From contig CACYQN010000002.1 of NCBI GenBank assembly GCA_902776565.1, positions 1-64,000 of the forward strand: a stretch of DNA of 64,000 nt. The letters run 5' to 3'. This document shows positions 35,044 through 44,539 of this stretch, piece after piece. The notes beneath the pieces are model-generated. The model worked only from the letters and a program-made list of their open reading frames with translations, ran no database searches and was not told the origin of the DNA. The stretch comes from an uncultured Bacteroidia bacterium (GTDB taxonomy: Bacteria > Bacteroidota > Bacteroidia > Bacteroidales > ML635J-15). Position 1 is the stretch's first letter; the number at the start of each line of letters is the position of its first letter. Made by a program: the position numbers and the translations under genes.

Positions 35044-37023
35044 CTATTTACCTTTGGTCGGAGCACCAATTCTAATCATGGCGCATCTGAAACCAATATC
35101 GCAACGCGACTTGTTTTCATCCAAGAAGCGTCTTGTTCCAGGAACCATCCAGTAAGCTCTGTCCTTCCAAGAACCGCCCTTGAATACTCTAGACCTATCG
35201 GTTACAAGCGATGTCATCTTTTCACCCTTGTTCAACTTCGGGTTTGCAGGGTTGAAATCGGCATTGCCCCACTCGGCAGTACCGTCCGAACCCCACTTAC
35301 CAGCCTTGTACATACCAGTTGTCTGGTTTATAAAAATCTGGTCAGGATATACAACGCTACCATCGGCGAGCTGAATCTTACCGTTATCAAGAATCATAGA
35401 ACCATCGGGCATTACAACATTGCCTTCTGGAGTTCTTTCGTGACCGGTCGGCAAAGTATAAGTACGGTCTTCCATATTGATTCTTACACCGCTTGGAAGT
35501 AATATTTCGTTACCGCCAATCAATGTTGAACCTGGGAACAAATCGCCAATATAATCAGCAAGAGTATCAAGGTTCTGTTCGGTCAACATAGTAGAATCCA
35601 TAAATTCATTGTACTGCTTTACAGAAGACTGAGTCTTGAAACGTTCGTCCTTTACCCAATATTCAGCAGCTTCACCAACAGAAACCAAAGATTCAAGGTC
35701 ACCATCAAGATAATTCCTATTATCAGAAGTTGTGTAGTTTTCTCTATTGAAGCACGATTCGTCGCGAACCGGTTTCTTAAGGATTTTACCAGTGTAGTCG
35801 AAATAGTTTTCTGCTTCTGGAGTAAGTTCCATATCGCCAGACCTTGGGTCAACGATTATCTGGTAGTCTTCAAATACGTTACCTCTGAAAGGTCTGAACT
35901 CGTCCATGTCTTCGAATGTGAGGTCACGGTAAACGTCCATAACCCATTCGTTAACGTTACCAGCCATACAATATAGACCATAATCGTTTGGCCAATAGCT
36001 TCTTACCGGAGCGGTAATATCAGCCTTATCGTTGAGAGCACCGGCAACACCCATAGCATCACCACGACCTCTCATCGAGTTAGCCATCATACGACCACGT
36101 TCCTCGCCCTTGGCATCGTTACGGATATAGTGACCGTTCCACGGATACAAACGTCTTTCGTAAATTCTTTCCTTGTACTGGTTACCAACGATAGCCAATG
36201 CAGCGAATTCCCATTCAGCTTCGGTTGGGAGCCTGTAGCGCGGCAGGAAGATACCATCTTCGATACCTACCCAACGTCTGTCGTCACCAGTGTTAGCGTT
36301 TCCGCCCTTACGACCAGCCTTCAAAACAGACGGGTCAACGTAGAGGTTTTCAACCTTACCATCAGGACCCTTGCCCGACTCATCGACAGAAAGGTCAAGA
36401 TTGTCGGCATAGAACAAATATGCATCAACATTAAAATGCTTAGCCTGGTCCTGCGGAGCCAGATACTTGTCAATGATACCTTCTCTCATGAGAATGTATT
36501 CATTAACACGGTCAGTTCTCCATTCACAGTACTTCGAAGCCTGAGTCCACGATACGTTTACAACAGGATAGTCTTCGTATGCCGGGTGGCGCAGATACAA
36601 CTCGACAAATGGCTCGTTGTATGCCAGACGGCTTCTCCAACCTGCAGTATCGGGCAAAGCCTGTGTGTAAAGGAACCTATAGTCTGATGCATAAACATGC
36701 GACAACCAATATAGGTATTCACGATAGTCAAGGTTAGTAACTTCGACTTCATCCATATAGAATGACGATACGGTCACCCTGCGAGGGATATTGTTCCAGT
36801 CGCGCATAACATCCTGCTCGACACGACCCATTGCAAAAGTACCGCCCTCGATGAAAACCAAACCAGGACCAGTCTCCTGTTCGTAGCCGGGATGATTCTG
36901 GAATCCGCCGAAATTGGGGTCATTGTAGTTCCAACCAGTGGTGTTGGAAACATCTTTCTTACAAGAAGCAACCATGATTGCCGCTGCAAGAATCACCATG
37001 AAAATTAAACCATTCCTTTTCAT
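35044..37023 (-). CDS. gldJ: Gliding motility / T9SS lipoprotein GldJ
   Basis: This 659-residue outer-membrane-associated lipoprotein has the signal ILAAAIMVASC with the lipobox cysteine at about residue 21. The body is a formylglycine-generating-enzyme-like (SUMF1) fold: FIEGGTFAMGRVEQDVM, SFYMDEVEVTNLDYREYL, YPVVNVSWTQASKYCEWR, LPTEAEWEFAAL, and the closing GGSWKDRAYWMVPGTRRFL. The TGWNYNDPNFGGF segment after the signal and the length support GldJ over the shorter GldK/PorK. GldJ is needed for gliding and T9SS function in relatives. It lies directly after a porP/sprF gene and is probably co-transcribed. Confidence 0.88.
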   Translation of the reverse strand: MKRNGLIFMVILAAAIMVASCKKDVSNTTGWNYNDPNFGGFQNHPGYEQETGPGLVFIEGGTFAMGRVEQDVMRDWNNIPRRVTVSSFYMDEVEVTNLDYREYLYWLSHVYASDYRFLYTQALPDTAGWRSRLAYNEPFVELYLRHPAYEDYPVVNVSWTQASKYCEWRTDRVNEYILMREGIIDKYLAPQDQAKHFNVDAYLFYADNLDLSVDESGKGPDGKVENLYVDPSVLKAGRKGGNANTGDDRRWVGIEDGIFLPRYRLPTEAEWEFAALAIVGNQYKERIYERRLYPWNGHYIRNDAKGEERGRMMANSMRGRGDAMGVAGALNDKADITAPVRSYWPNDYGLYCMAGNVNEWVMDVYRDLTFEDMDEFRPFRGNVFEDYQIIVDPRSGDMELTPEAENYFDYTGKILKKPVRDESCFNRENYTTSDNRNYLDGDLESLVSVGEAAEYWVKDERFKTQSSVKQYNEFMDSTMLTEQNLDTLADYIGDLFPGSTLIGGNEILLPSGVRINMEDRTYTLPTGHERTPEGNVVMPDGSMILDNGKIQLADGSVVYPDQIFINQTTGMYKAGKWGSDGTAEWGNADFNPANPKLNKGEKMTSLVTDRSRVFKGGSWKDRAYWMVPGTRRFLDENKSRCDIGFRCAMIRIGAPTKGK

Positions 37024-37047
37024 AAAACATTAATTTTTATATTAGTA

Positions 37048-38043
37048 CTAGAATGATGGACAACTTATTGTTGAAATCTTCTTTGCCTTCTCGTGGCATC
37101 CGAAGGTATATGCTATTGAAACTTCGTGAGCACCGTATGTCGAGTTGCTCAACTTTGATATTGTAAGGTCGTAACTATACGAGAATCTTAACTTATTGTA
37201 CTTGTATCCGACCATCATGACAAAGGCATCGTACTGGAATTCGAAAGTCTGCCTAAACCAGAAGCCTGCGAGAATACCCATTCTTGACACATACATACCC
37301 CAGTAGAACTGTTGGAAGAAAGCGCCCTGCTGCTGGAACAGAATCTGCGGAGCAATCAGGAGGTCGCCTCTCTTGAACTTATTACTATTAATAGGTATCT
37401 CTGCACCGAAATGAGCAGTATATTTTCTCGGAAGCACTGCATCGCTACCTCTCAGGAAGGATTCGGACGGCTGTGTAAGATGGTGAACAGCAACACCGAA
37501 GAACACCTTTTCGGTAAAACCTATAATACCAGTTGAGAAATCGACATAATTACGCTTTGTATTGATTATGTCAGGATTCTCAAGCGAAGCATAGATAGGT
37601 CCGTAAAGAGGATGAATCATATTGGGGAACACAAAATCCCAGTTAATTCTCCTCATAGCGAAAGAAGCCTGGAAACCAGCTGCCAATGAGAATTTCTTTG
37701 AAACTTGCAATGTGTATGAGTACATCGCATTGATTGACGCCGTATTAATTCGTCCATCACCACTTCCCTGCACATCATCCATGAGATAAATTCCAACGCC
37801 ACCTCTTAGTGCATGCCAATATTGGTCGTATGCTATATTATAGGTTACAAAAGTTGACCCGAAAGCCGGCCATTGGTTCCTATAAGACAAAGAAAGTCGC
37901 GGACAACGCTCCGAACCTGCAAAAGCTGGATTCAAATACAGGGGATTTGCATAGAACTGCGAGAAGTGCGGGTCCTGTGCTCTCATCACTCCATAACTCC
38001 CTAATATTAGTAGAGTTAGCAATATCAAGAATCGTCTTACCAT
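37048..38043 (-). CDS. PorP/SprF family type IX secretion membrane protein
   Basis: This 331-residue outer-membrane beta-barrel has a signal peptide ending VMRAQ at about residue 22 and the family start DPHFSQFYANPLYLNPAFAG. Transmembrane strands end near VSIAYTFGC. Members associate with T9SS-exported surface proteins or with the ring components. A genome usually has several paralogues, so its exact partner is not clear. It is divergent from porU and 24 bp upstream of gldJ. Confidence 0.9.
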   Translation of the reverse strand: MVRRFLILLTLLILGSYGVMRAQDPHFSQFYANPLYLNPAFAGSERCPRLSLSYRNQWPAFGSTFVTYNIAYDQYWHALRGGVGIYLMDDVQGSGDGRINTASINAMYSYTLQVSKKFSLAAGFQASFAMRRINWDFVFPNMIHPLYGPIYASLENPDIINTKRNYVDFSTGIIGFTEKVFFGVAVHHLTQPSESFLRGSDAVLPRKYTAHFGAEIPINSNKFKRGDLLIAPQILFQQQGAFFQQFYWGMYVSRMGILAGFWFRQTFEFQYDAFVMMVGYKYNKLRFSYSYDLTISKLSNSTYGAHEVSIAYTFGCHEKAKKISTISCPSF

Positions 38044-38117
38044 AATATTTTTACCATCTATAATTAGTGAATGATAAATATTTTTTCGTCCATAATTTAA
38101 AAATCACAATATTACAT

Positions 38118-38125
38118 TATTTTTG
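38118..38125 (+). promoter_or_regulatory. -7 promoter element of porU
   Basis: TATTTTTG lies 47 bp upstream of the porU ATG, in the 129-bp divergent gap with the porP/sprF gene. Confidence 0.55.
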
Positions 38126-38147
38126 TCGTTTGAAGAAATAAATGAAC

Positions 38148-38168
38148 TTTTTTTTTTGTTTTTTTTTA
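38148..38168 (+). repeat. Interrupted poly-T tract in the porU leader
   Basis: The tract is T10-G-T10, ending four bases before the porU start codon, in the place where a ribosome-binding site would be. It is the longest homopolymer run noted in the window. Confidence 0.9.
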
Positions 38169-38172
38169 ACAG

Positions 38173-41100
38173 ATGAAAAAAATATTTTGCATATTATTGA
38201 TAACCAGTTTGTTACAAACAACATTCGGACAAACTTTTTTTATTAAAGATTCGGTGTTTATATCTGGCACAACCGAATTTTTCTATTCAGACGGTTCAAA
38301 AATAAAGGCAATTTTTCTTGAAAACCGCGACAATCGCGACGGAGATTTCCTTCCCATATACAGAAAGACAATCAAAACAACAGACGGAACAACTATAACA
38401 GGCGTATCGCTAAAAAAAGTTTCATACTCAGATGTTGACCCTATTATATATAAAGGTATATATAAGATTGACGAAATTGGAACAGAACCAGAAATAAGTG
38501 CAAAAGTAGTCAACTGCAGGAAGCAGAGTTATATCGAGTTCGAAATCATGCCATTAAGAAAAAATCCATCGACAGGTGCAATAGAGATTGCCGACCACTT
38601 TGAATGCGAAATTACAACAAGGCAAAGTTTAAAGCGAGATGTATCAAGAACTTACGCCAGCACATCAAAACTTTCGTCAGGCAAATGGTACAAGATAAAA
38701 GTTTCTGAATCTGGAATTTACAAACTGACATACAGCCAACTTACCGAAATGGGATTCAGCAACTTCTCGTCGATTGGAATATTCGGCTACGGAGGAATGG
38801 AATCGAAAACAATATGCGACAACAATCCTCAGATATTCGCCGACAAATATATCGACGACCTTCCCGAACGTAGCGTCCTGAAAGTTGATGCCAACGGAAA
38901 CGGCACTTTCGACAATGGCGACTACATACTGTTCTATGCCGACGGTCCGCACAACATACGATACAAGGCGAACGGAAAGTTCTCCCACGACTTCCACAAC
39001 TATTCCGACTTCTCCTACTATTTCGTTTCGGACAGAGGTTCATGGAAAAACGCGGTAGCAACACCATCGGAAAACACATCAAACGTATCGGTAACGACAT
39101 ACGACAAATACGTTTTCCACGAGAAAGATTCCATATCAATCGTCAAATCTGGCAGAAACTTTTTCTGGAGAAGTTTTGGCTACCACACATCAATGACTGA
39201 TGAATTTACAGAAAGCAACGTAACAACCGATACAGCAACCGTTTACATGCACTTTGCTGCTGCAGCAACTGTTGCAACGCACTTCGACATAACCATCAAC
39301 GGGACAAATGCAGGGCGCACAAACATAGCCGCAACTACAGCAAACGGCAACGAAGCCAACTTCACAAAAAAGTTCGTACCGAGAGGCAACTCTACAACAT
39401 TCGGAATAACATACTCGAAAAACACATCGACCGCAAACGGGTGGATTGACTATATTGCTGTTAGCCTCAGGAAAAGGCTTGCCCTTGAAAACGGATTTGT
39501 CAACTTCCGCGACCTAAAATCGGTTGGTTCTGGCAAAATAGCCGAGTTTTCAATATCACAGGCTACAAGCAACACAGTCGTTTGGGACATAAGCGACAGG
39601 ATAAACGCCAAGTCAATTGCAGGAACCTACTCATCCAACACCTTTAAGTTCAAGGCAAACGCAGACACACTTCGCGAATACGTCGCCTTCAACCCGTCGT
39701 ACACATTTCCGTCCCCCATTTACAACAATGCGGAAGATGTCGGCCCTATAAGCAACCAGAACATCCACGGACTATCAAATGCCGACCTTATAATAATAAC
39801 GCATCCGAACTTCGTATCTCAGGCTAACGAAATAAAACGTATCCACGAAAACGAAGATAATATGTCGGTCATAGTAGCCGCAACCGATAAGATTTACAAC
39901 GAATTTTCATCGGGTACGCCTGACATCTGCGCCTTGCGGAACTTCATAAAGATGCTATACGACAAAGCCCCTGCCGACAAAATGCCGAAAAACGTGCTTT
40001 TGCTTGGTGACGGAAGCTACGACAACAGAACCTCGGATGGAAGCGTTTCTAACTTCATACTTACATACCAAACTGACAATTCTATAACCAACACACTCAC
40101 AATCACTTGCGATGATTTCTATGTTTGCCTCGACGAAGGCGAAGGCGAAGTGCAGTCGTCTGATAAAATGGACATGGGTATCGGCAGAATGACAGTTACA
40201 ACGACCGAAGAAGCAAATGCAATGGTCGAAAAACTGCGTTCATATTATTCTTCAAATAGTTTCGGCAGCTGGAAAACAAAAACCACAATAATTGCCGACG
40301 ATGCCGAAAACAACGAAACCGTACATCAAGTAAATGCCGAAAATATGATTGCTGCCCAGTTGGAATACAGTGCCGAATACCTTAACATAGAAAAGATATA
40401 CCTCGACGACTACGAACAAACATACACTTCCACTGGCAATGCCTATCCTGATGTAAACAAGGCTATTATCGACAACATAAACAATGGCGCTCTGCTCATC
40501 ACGTGGGTAGGACACGGCAACCCCAAGTCTTGGGCTCACGAGGATATATTCAATCTGAATTCTATCAATTCGCTACAAAACAAAAACAAATATCCGCTTA
40601 TCGTAACCGCCACCTGCGACTACACACCATTCGACGACCACTCAATACCTACCGGCGGCGAACAACTATTCCTTGCACCAAACTCGGGAGCTATCGCATT
40701 GCTATCTACAGTAAGACAGGTTTATTCCACTAAGAATGAACGACTTGTAAAAAATTTCTACAAATATCTCTTCGAAACGCACCTTGAAGAAAATGCCGGT
40801 CAGAAACCAAAGACCATAGGCGAATGCGTAGCACTCGGCAAAAACGAAACAGGAGACTTCAACATGCGTTCGTTCGTCTTAATAGGAGACCCTGCAATAA
40901 CACTGTCGCAACCCAAATACTCTGTGAAAACCACTAAGATAAATGGAATCAACGCATCCGAGTTCTCCGACACAATAGGAGCTGCAGGACTCGTAACAAT
41001 AGAAGGCACGATACTCGACGAAAGCGGCAATCCTGCCAGCAATTTCAACGGAACCGTATTCCCGTCGGTTTACGACAAGCGCAACACCTACACCACCAAA

Positions 41101-41997
41101 GGCAACGATGGATACGAGCCTCTCACCTATACAGCACAGCGCAACGTTATATTCAACGGAAAATCAACAGTAAAGGACGGCACGTTCAAGTTCAGTTTCA
41201 TAGTCCCAATTGACATTGCATACTATTTCGACAAAGGAAAGGTAAGTTATTATGCCACAAACAGTTCCGACAAGGAAGCCTGCGGATACGACAAGTCGAT
41301 AACCATAGGCGGAACCGACAAAAACGGCATTACAGACACCGAAGGTCCTGAAATAGAACTATATATGAACGATGAAAATTTCATTGACGGTGGCATTGTA
41401 AACGAAAACCCGATACTTATTGCTAAGATTAGCGACCAATCGGGAATAAATACGGTCGGAAACGGAATCGGACACGACATCACATTGACAATCGACGGAA
41501 ACACATCGGGAAAAACAACATTAAACAGTTTCTACGAGTCGGAAATGGACGACTATAAGAATGGCAAAATAACATATCCAAACTCAAACATAAGCTTGGG
41601 TGCCCACACAATGACCATAAAGGCCTGGGATGTAATGAACAACAGCAGCGAAAAGTCAATCGACTTCATTGTAACGAACTCGTCGGAAATGGTGATTGAC
41701 AAGCTGTTCAACTACCCCAATCCATTCTCCACACACACCTCATTCTACTTCGGGCACAACCAGCCATACGAAACTTTTGATGTGATAATCAGCATATTCA
41801 CCGTATCAGGCAAACTTGTAAAAACTCTTGAATCCACAATGAGCTGTGACGGCTACCTAAGTTCTCCAATAGAATGGAACGGTCGCGACGAATATGGCGA
41901 CAAGATTGGAAACGGAGTTTACATATACAAGGTAAAGGTCAGAAACACAACGGGTACCGTCGTTGAGAAATTCGAGAAACTCGTGATACTGAACTAA
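38173..41997 (+). CDS. porU: T9SS C-terminal signal peptidase PorU
   Basis: This 1274-residue gingipain-like (C25) protease is located at the outer membrane, where it removes sorting domains from T9SS cargo and attaches it to the surface. It has a signal peptide (1-19), N-terminal beta domains, and a C25 catalytic domain with the histidine in ITWVGHGNPKSW and the cysteine in VTATCDYTPFDDHS. The C-terminal FlgD/Ig-like region contains FNYPNPFSTHTSFYF and ends VYIYKVKVRN...KLVIL. Length fits PorU. It would process the subtilase encoded at 22601. Confidence 0.93.
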   Translation: MKKIFCILLITSLLQTTFGQTFFIKDSVFISGTTEFFYSDGSKIKAIFLENRDNRDGDFLPIYRKTIKTTDGTTITGVSLKKVSYSDVDPIIYKGIYKIDEIGTEPEISAKVVNCRKQSYIEFEIMPLRKNPSTGAIEIADHFECEITTRQSLKRDVSRTYASTSKLSSGKWYKIKVSESGIYKLTYSQLTEMGFSNFSSIGIFGYGGMESKTICDNNPQIFADKYIDDLPERSVLKVDANGNGTFDNGDYILFYADGPHNIRYKANGKFSHDFHNYSDFSYYFVSDRGSWKNAVATPSENTSNVSVTTYDKYVFHEKDSISIVKSGRNFFWRSFGYHTSMTDEFTESNVTTDTATVYMHFAAAATVATHFDITINGTNAGRTNIAATTANGNEANFTKKFVPRGNSTTFGITYSKNTSTANGWIDYIAVSLRKRLALENGFVNFRDLKSVGSGKIAEFSISQATSNTVVWDISDRINAKSIAGTYSSNTFKFKANADTLREYVAFNPSYTFPSPIYNNAEDVGPISNQNIHGLSNADLIIITHPNFVSQANEIKRIHENEDNMSVIVAATDKIYNEFSSGTPDICALRNFIKMLYDKAPADKMPKNVLLLGDGSYDNRTSDGSVSNFILTYQTDNSITNTLTITCDDFYVCLDEGEGEVQSSDKMDMGIGRMTVTTTEEANAMVEKLRSYYSSNSFGSWKTKTTIIADDAENNETVHQVNAENMIAAQLEYSAEYLNIEKIYLDDYEQTYTSTGNAYPDVNKAIIDNINNGALLITWVGHGNPKSWAHEDIFNLNSINSLQNKNKYPLIVTATCDYTPFDDHSIPTGGEQLFLAPNSGAIALLSTVRQVYSTKNERLVKNFYKYLFETHLEENAGQKPKTIGECVALGKNETGDFNMRSFVLIGDPAITLSQPKYSVKTTKINGINASEFSDTIGAAGLVTIEGTILDESGNPASNFNGTVFPSVYDKRNTYTTKGNDGYEPLTYTAQRNVIFNGKSTVKDGTFKFSFIVPIDIAYYFDKGKVSYYATNSSDKEACGYDKSITIGGTDKNGITDTEGPEIELYMNDENFIDGGIVNENPILIAKISDQSGINTVGNGIGHDITLTIDGNTSGKTTLNSFYESEMDDYKNGKITYPNSNISLGAHTMTIKAWDVMNNSSEKSIDFIVTNSSEMVIDKLFNYPNPFSTHTSFYFGHNQPYETFDVIISIFTVSGKLVKTLESTMSCDGYLSSPIEWNGRDEYGDKIGNGVYIYKVKVRNTTGTVVEKFEKLVILN

Positions 41998-41999
41998 GG

Positions 42000-42791
42000 C
42001 TACACCGTCAATCTCACCTTATACCCCGAATGACTGCGCACATTGAAGGCTATGCCATTGTCGAATATCAGATATTGGGCCTTAATACCAGCTAGCTTAC
42101 CTTCAATTTTGTCGTACTTGTCCAACGAAACCGACTTAAGGTTTGCAACAACCTGATACGGATACATAATTTCCACTACCGAATCGTCAAACGACTCGTA
42201 GATACGCCAATCGTCGGGCAACAAGGGCAACAGAGCCTTCTTCCGCTCCACCAAATCGACATTGGGCTGCGAAAACATAAGCATGCGTCGCCAGTTAGTC
42301 TTGTCGGCTATGTGCTTTTTCATCTCCACCTCTATCTGTCCTGCAAGATTGCGGTTGGGTGTCTTTGCAAATCTTATTGCAGCCACCGCCCCTTGGTCAA
42401 TCCAACGAGTTGGAATCTGGTTGTAGCGCGTGACACCGACCTTCAAATCACCAGTGTAGGCAAGATAAACATAGTGGTCGATTAGCGAATATTTCTTCGA
42501 CCATTCCATATCACGCGAAATTCCAAGGTGCGACAAGTCCTTCTCGGGATTGAAAACACCCTCGTCACATTCGGGCAAAGTGGTATAGCACTCGTAGCAA
42601 TGCCCGTTCATATAACTGCGATTAGTAATTTTCCCACACGAAACACAATTAATCGTGTGCAGGTATTCTATAGACAAGTGCCTACCAATCAACGCATTCA
42701 TATCAAGTTCCGTATCGTTGGCAGAAAGATAATAGCGGACCGGGAAACCATATTCGCTACGCATTTTCGATAGGTTAAGGTCGGTTGTCAT
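42000..42791 (-). CDS. DUF2797 protein with zinc-binding cysteines
   Basis: This 263-residue protein matches DUF2797. There is a treble-clef cysteine set (NCVSCGK, then HCYECY) at about 49-75. A GIY-YIG-like core follows (HYVYLAYTGDLKVGVTRYNQIPTRWIDQGA), with the conserved arginine and tryptophan. GIY-YIG nuclease relatedness is likely, but whether it cuts nucleic acid is unknown. It ends three bases from porU in convergent orientation. Confidence 0.83.
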   Translation of the reverse strand: MTTDLNLSKMRSEYGFPVRYYLSANDTELDMNALIGRHLSIEYLHTINCVSCGKITNRSYMNGHCYECYTTLPECDEGVFNPEKDLSHLGISRDMEWSKKYSLIDHYVYLAYTGDLKVGVTRYNQIPTRWIDQGAVAAIRFAKTPNRNLAGQIEVEMKKHIADKTNWRRMLMFSQPNVDLVERKKALLPLLPDDWRIYESFDDSVVEIMYPYQVVANLKSVSLDKYDKIEGKLAGIKAQYLIFDNGIAFNVRSHSGYKVRLTV

Positions 42792-42821
42792 TGGTTATAT
42801 TTAAATAATCAGCTCTTGAAA

Positions 42822-43232
42822 TTATGCCTTGTATTCCTTTCCTATCAATTCGGCAATCCTTTTCAGAAAATCTTCAACAAGAGGAATCTTGGCATCAATT
42901 TCTTCGACAGAAACATTGAAACAACAATCATAGTCGGACTTTTCCCTCAAAGTTTCCATATTGGAGAAAACCTTATTTTGCTCCGGCGACATCAAGCCTG
43001 TTCGCACATAATCATTACCAAGCAATGCTCGCATTCCATGATGTGTTGCAGCATCTTTCTTATCCTTTACAAAAAGTGCCTTTAGTGCGTGAAACATAGC
43101 ATAATACAATCTATTAGCCGTGCTACTCCACAATTTCATGCTATATGTTGCGCGAGCCTCATCCATTGTATTTTTCGACTTTTCCCAATACAAGTCAACC
43201 AATGCATTCCGTTCATTATCCGACAAACTCAT
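42822..43232 (-). CDS. HEPN domain toxin-like protein
   Basis: This 136-residue HEPN protein has TANRLYYAMFHALKALFV as the family helix and HHGMRALLG with EKSDYDC downstream. In HEPN/MNT pairs the HEPN protein is a ribonuclease toxin that is AMPylated by the nucleotidyltransferase partner. Its ATG overlaps the stop of the MNT gene by four bases, so the two are translated together. Catalytic Rx4-6H is not unambiguous here, so activity is inferred from the pairing. Confidence 0.82.
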   Translation of the reverse strand: MSLSDNERNALVDLYWEKSKNTMDEARATYSMKLWSSTANRLYYAMFHALKALFVKDKKDAATHHGMRALLGNDYVRTGLMSPEQNKVFSNMETLREKSDYDCCFNVSVEEIDAKIPLVEDFLKRIAELIGKEYKA

Positions 43233-43546
43233 AGTATTAATATCTTATCATTTTCAACATTCTTGTAAAATGGCGTTATATGCCTGATTTCCCATTCTTT
43301 ATAAGTATATGAAAGCGGTGATACATCGTATCCGAAATTCCATCCGAGTTCGACAAACGGATAAATGTAATTGTCGTGGTCGTAGTTGAAGTTTGACTTT
43401 TCTTTGTCCAGCAAAATCAACAAATCCCAGTCGGAATCGGAACGCTCATCACCCCTAGCACGCGAACCATAGAGATAAACATGTCCGCCAGCAGGGATAA
43501 TTTCTGCGGCAAGTTCCTTCAATTTCGACATAAAAACATTATCCAT
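43229..43546 (-). CDS. MNT-type nucleotidyltransferase antitoxin
   Basis: This 105-residue minimal nucleotidyltransferase has the active-site signature YGSRARGDERSDSDWDLLIL (GSxxRG with the DxD-type aspartates). A C-terminal tail follows. It forms a HEPN/MNT (type VII-like) toxin-antitoxin pair with the overlapping downstream gene. It has its own TATTTTTG promoter element 15 bp upstream. Confidence 0.87.
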   Translation of the reverse strand: MDNVFMSKLKELAAEIIPAGGHVYLYGSRARGDERSDSDWDLLILLDKEKSNFNYDHDNYIYPFVELGWNFGYDVSPLSYTYKEWEIRHITPFYKNVENDKILIL

Positions 43547-43560
43547 CTCGGTGTTTTTTG

Positions 43561-43568
43561 CAAAAATA
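43561..43568 (-). promoter_or_regulatory. -7 promoter element of the HEPN/MNT pair
   Basis: TATTTTTG on the minus strand, 15 bp upstream of the MNT start. Confidence 0.5.
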
Positions 43569-43583
43569 CATTTTTTTGCTACA

Positions 43584-44534
43584 TCATAGTCCTATCTTCA
43601 AAATTTTATCCAACAGCACCTGAGCCAACTTTATCTTCGACTCAACAGTCCAACCTGCAATATGCGGCGACATTATAACATTATCACACTGAGCAAGATA
43701 GCGGAAATCGGGATTGTCGGTCATCTTTTTGGTTGCCTCGAACGAAGTTTCCTCGAACTCAATGACATCCAAGCCAGCAGCGACAATCTTTCCCGACTGC
43801 AAAGCCGAAACCAACGCCGATGTTTTAACGACTGGTCCGCGCGAAGCATTGAGCAGAACAAACGGATTCTGGAACCGCGCAATAAACTCATCGTCAACCA
43901 TATACTTGGTTTCTGCAGTTAATGGGACATGAAGGCTCAGAACATCGGCATTAGCAAAAATATCATCAAGCGAAACCTCCTTGGCATAACCATCGGAATA
44001 ATTTGTCTTATACTTGTCGTATGCAAGCACCTTGCAACCGAACCCCGAAAGTTTGCGAGCAAACGACGAACCCATATTTCCGTAACCGATGATTCCCACT
44101 GTGCAGAAACCCAGTTCGCGACCACGATTCATCTCGCGCTTCCACTCGCCAGCCTTCACCTGACGGTCGGCACGATTGAGATTATTGAGCAACGACAGCA
44201 ACATTCCAACTGTATGCTCGCCCACTGCATCGCGGTTTCCTTCGGGCGAATTAAGGCATTTAATACCTTTATTCTCACAATATTCCACATCAATGGTTTC
44301 CATACCAGCACCAACGCGTGCAACATAGCGCAGACATTTTGCAGCATCGACAAATTCACGGTCAATGTTGATACGGCTACGCAGAACTATACCAAAAGCG
44401 TCGCCAACCTGCGAAATAATTTCATCACGGTTCAATTTCGTTGCATCAACAACCTCGAAACCAGCATTTTTCAGTCCATCGGTTATTATAGTGTGGACAT
44501 CATCTATTATAAGTACTTTCTGTAGCATATTCAT
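43584..44534 (-). CDS. D-2-hydroxyacid dehydrogenase, phosphoglycerate dehydrogenase-like
   Basis: This 316-residue NAD-dependent dehydrogenase has a nucleotide-binding motif VGIIGYGNMGSSFARKLSGFG, the substrate-binding SRGPVVKTSALVSAL region (usually ARGxxxxxxAL), and a catalytic histidine in MSPHIAGWTVES. SPEGNRDAVGEHTVG is characteristic of phosphoglycerate dehydrogenases (serine synthesis). It lacks an ACT domain. No ser genes are nearby, so the substrate is not certain. It lies six bases downstream of the LytTR gene. Confidence 0.87.
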   Translation of the reverse strand: MNMLQKVLIIDDVHTIITDGLKNAGFEVVDATKLNRDEIISQVGDAFGIVLRSRINIDREFVDAAKCLRYVARVGAGMETIDVEYCENKGIKCLNSPEGNRDAVGEHTVGMLLSLLNNLNRADRQVKAGEWKREMNRGRELGFCTVGIIGYGNMGSSFARKLSGFGCKVLAYDKYKTNYSDGYAKEVSLDDIFANADVLSLHVPLTAETKYMVDDEFIARFQNPFVLLNASRGPVVKTSALVSALQSGKIVAAGLDVIEFEETSFEATKKMTDNPDFRYLAQCDNVIMSPHIAGWTVESKIKLAQVLLDKILKIGL

Positions 44535-44539
44535 CTGAT

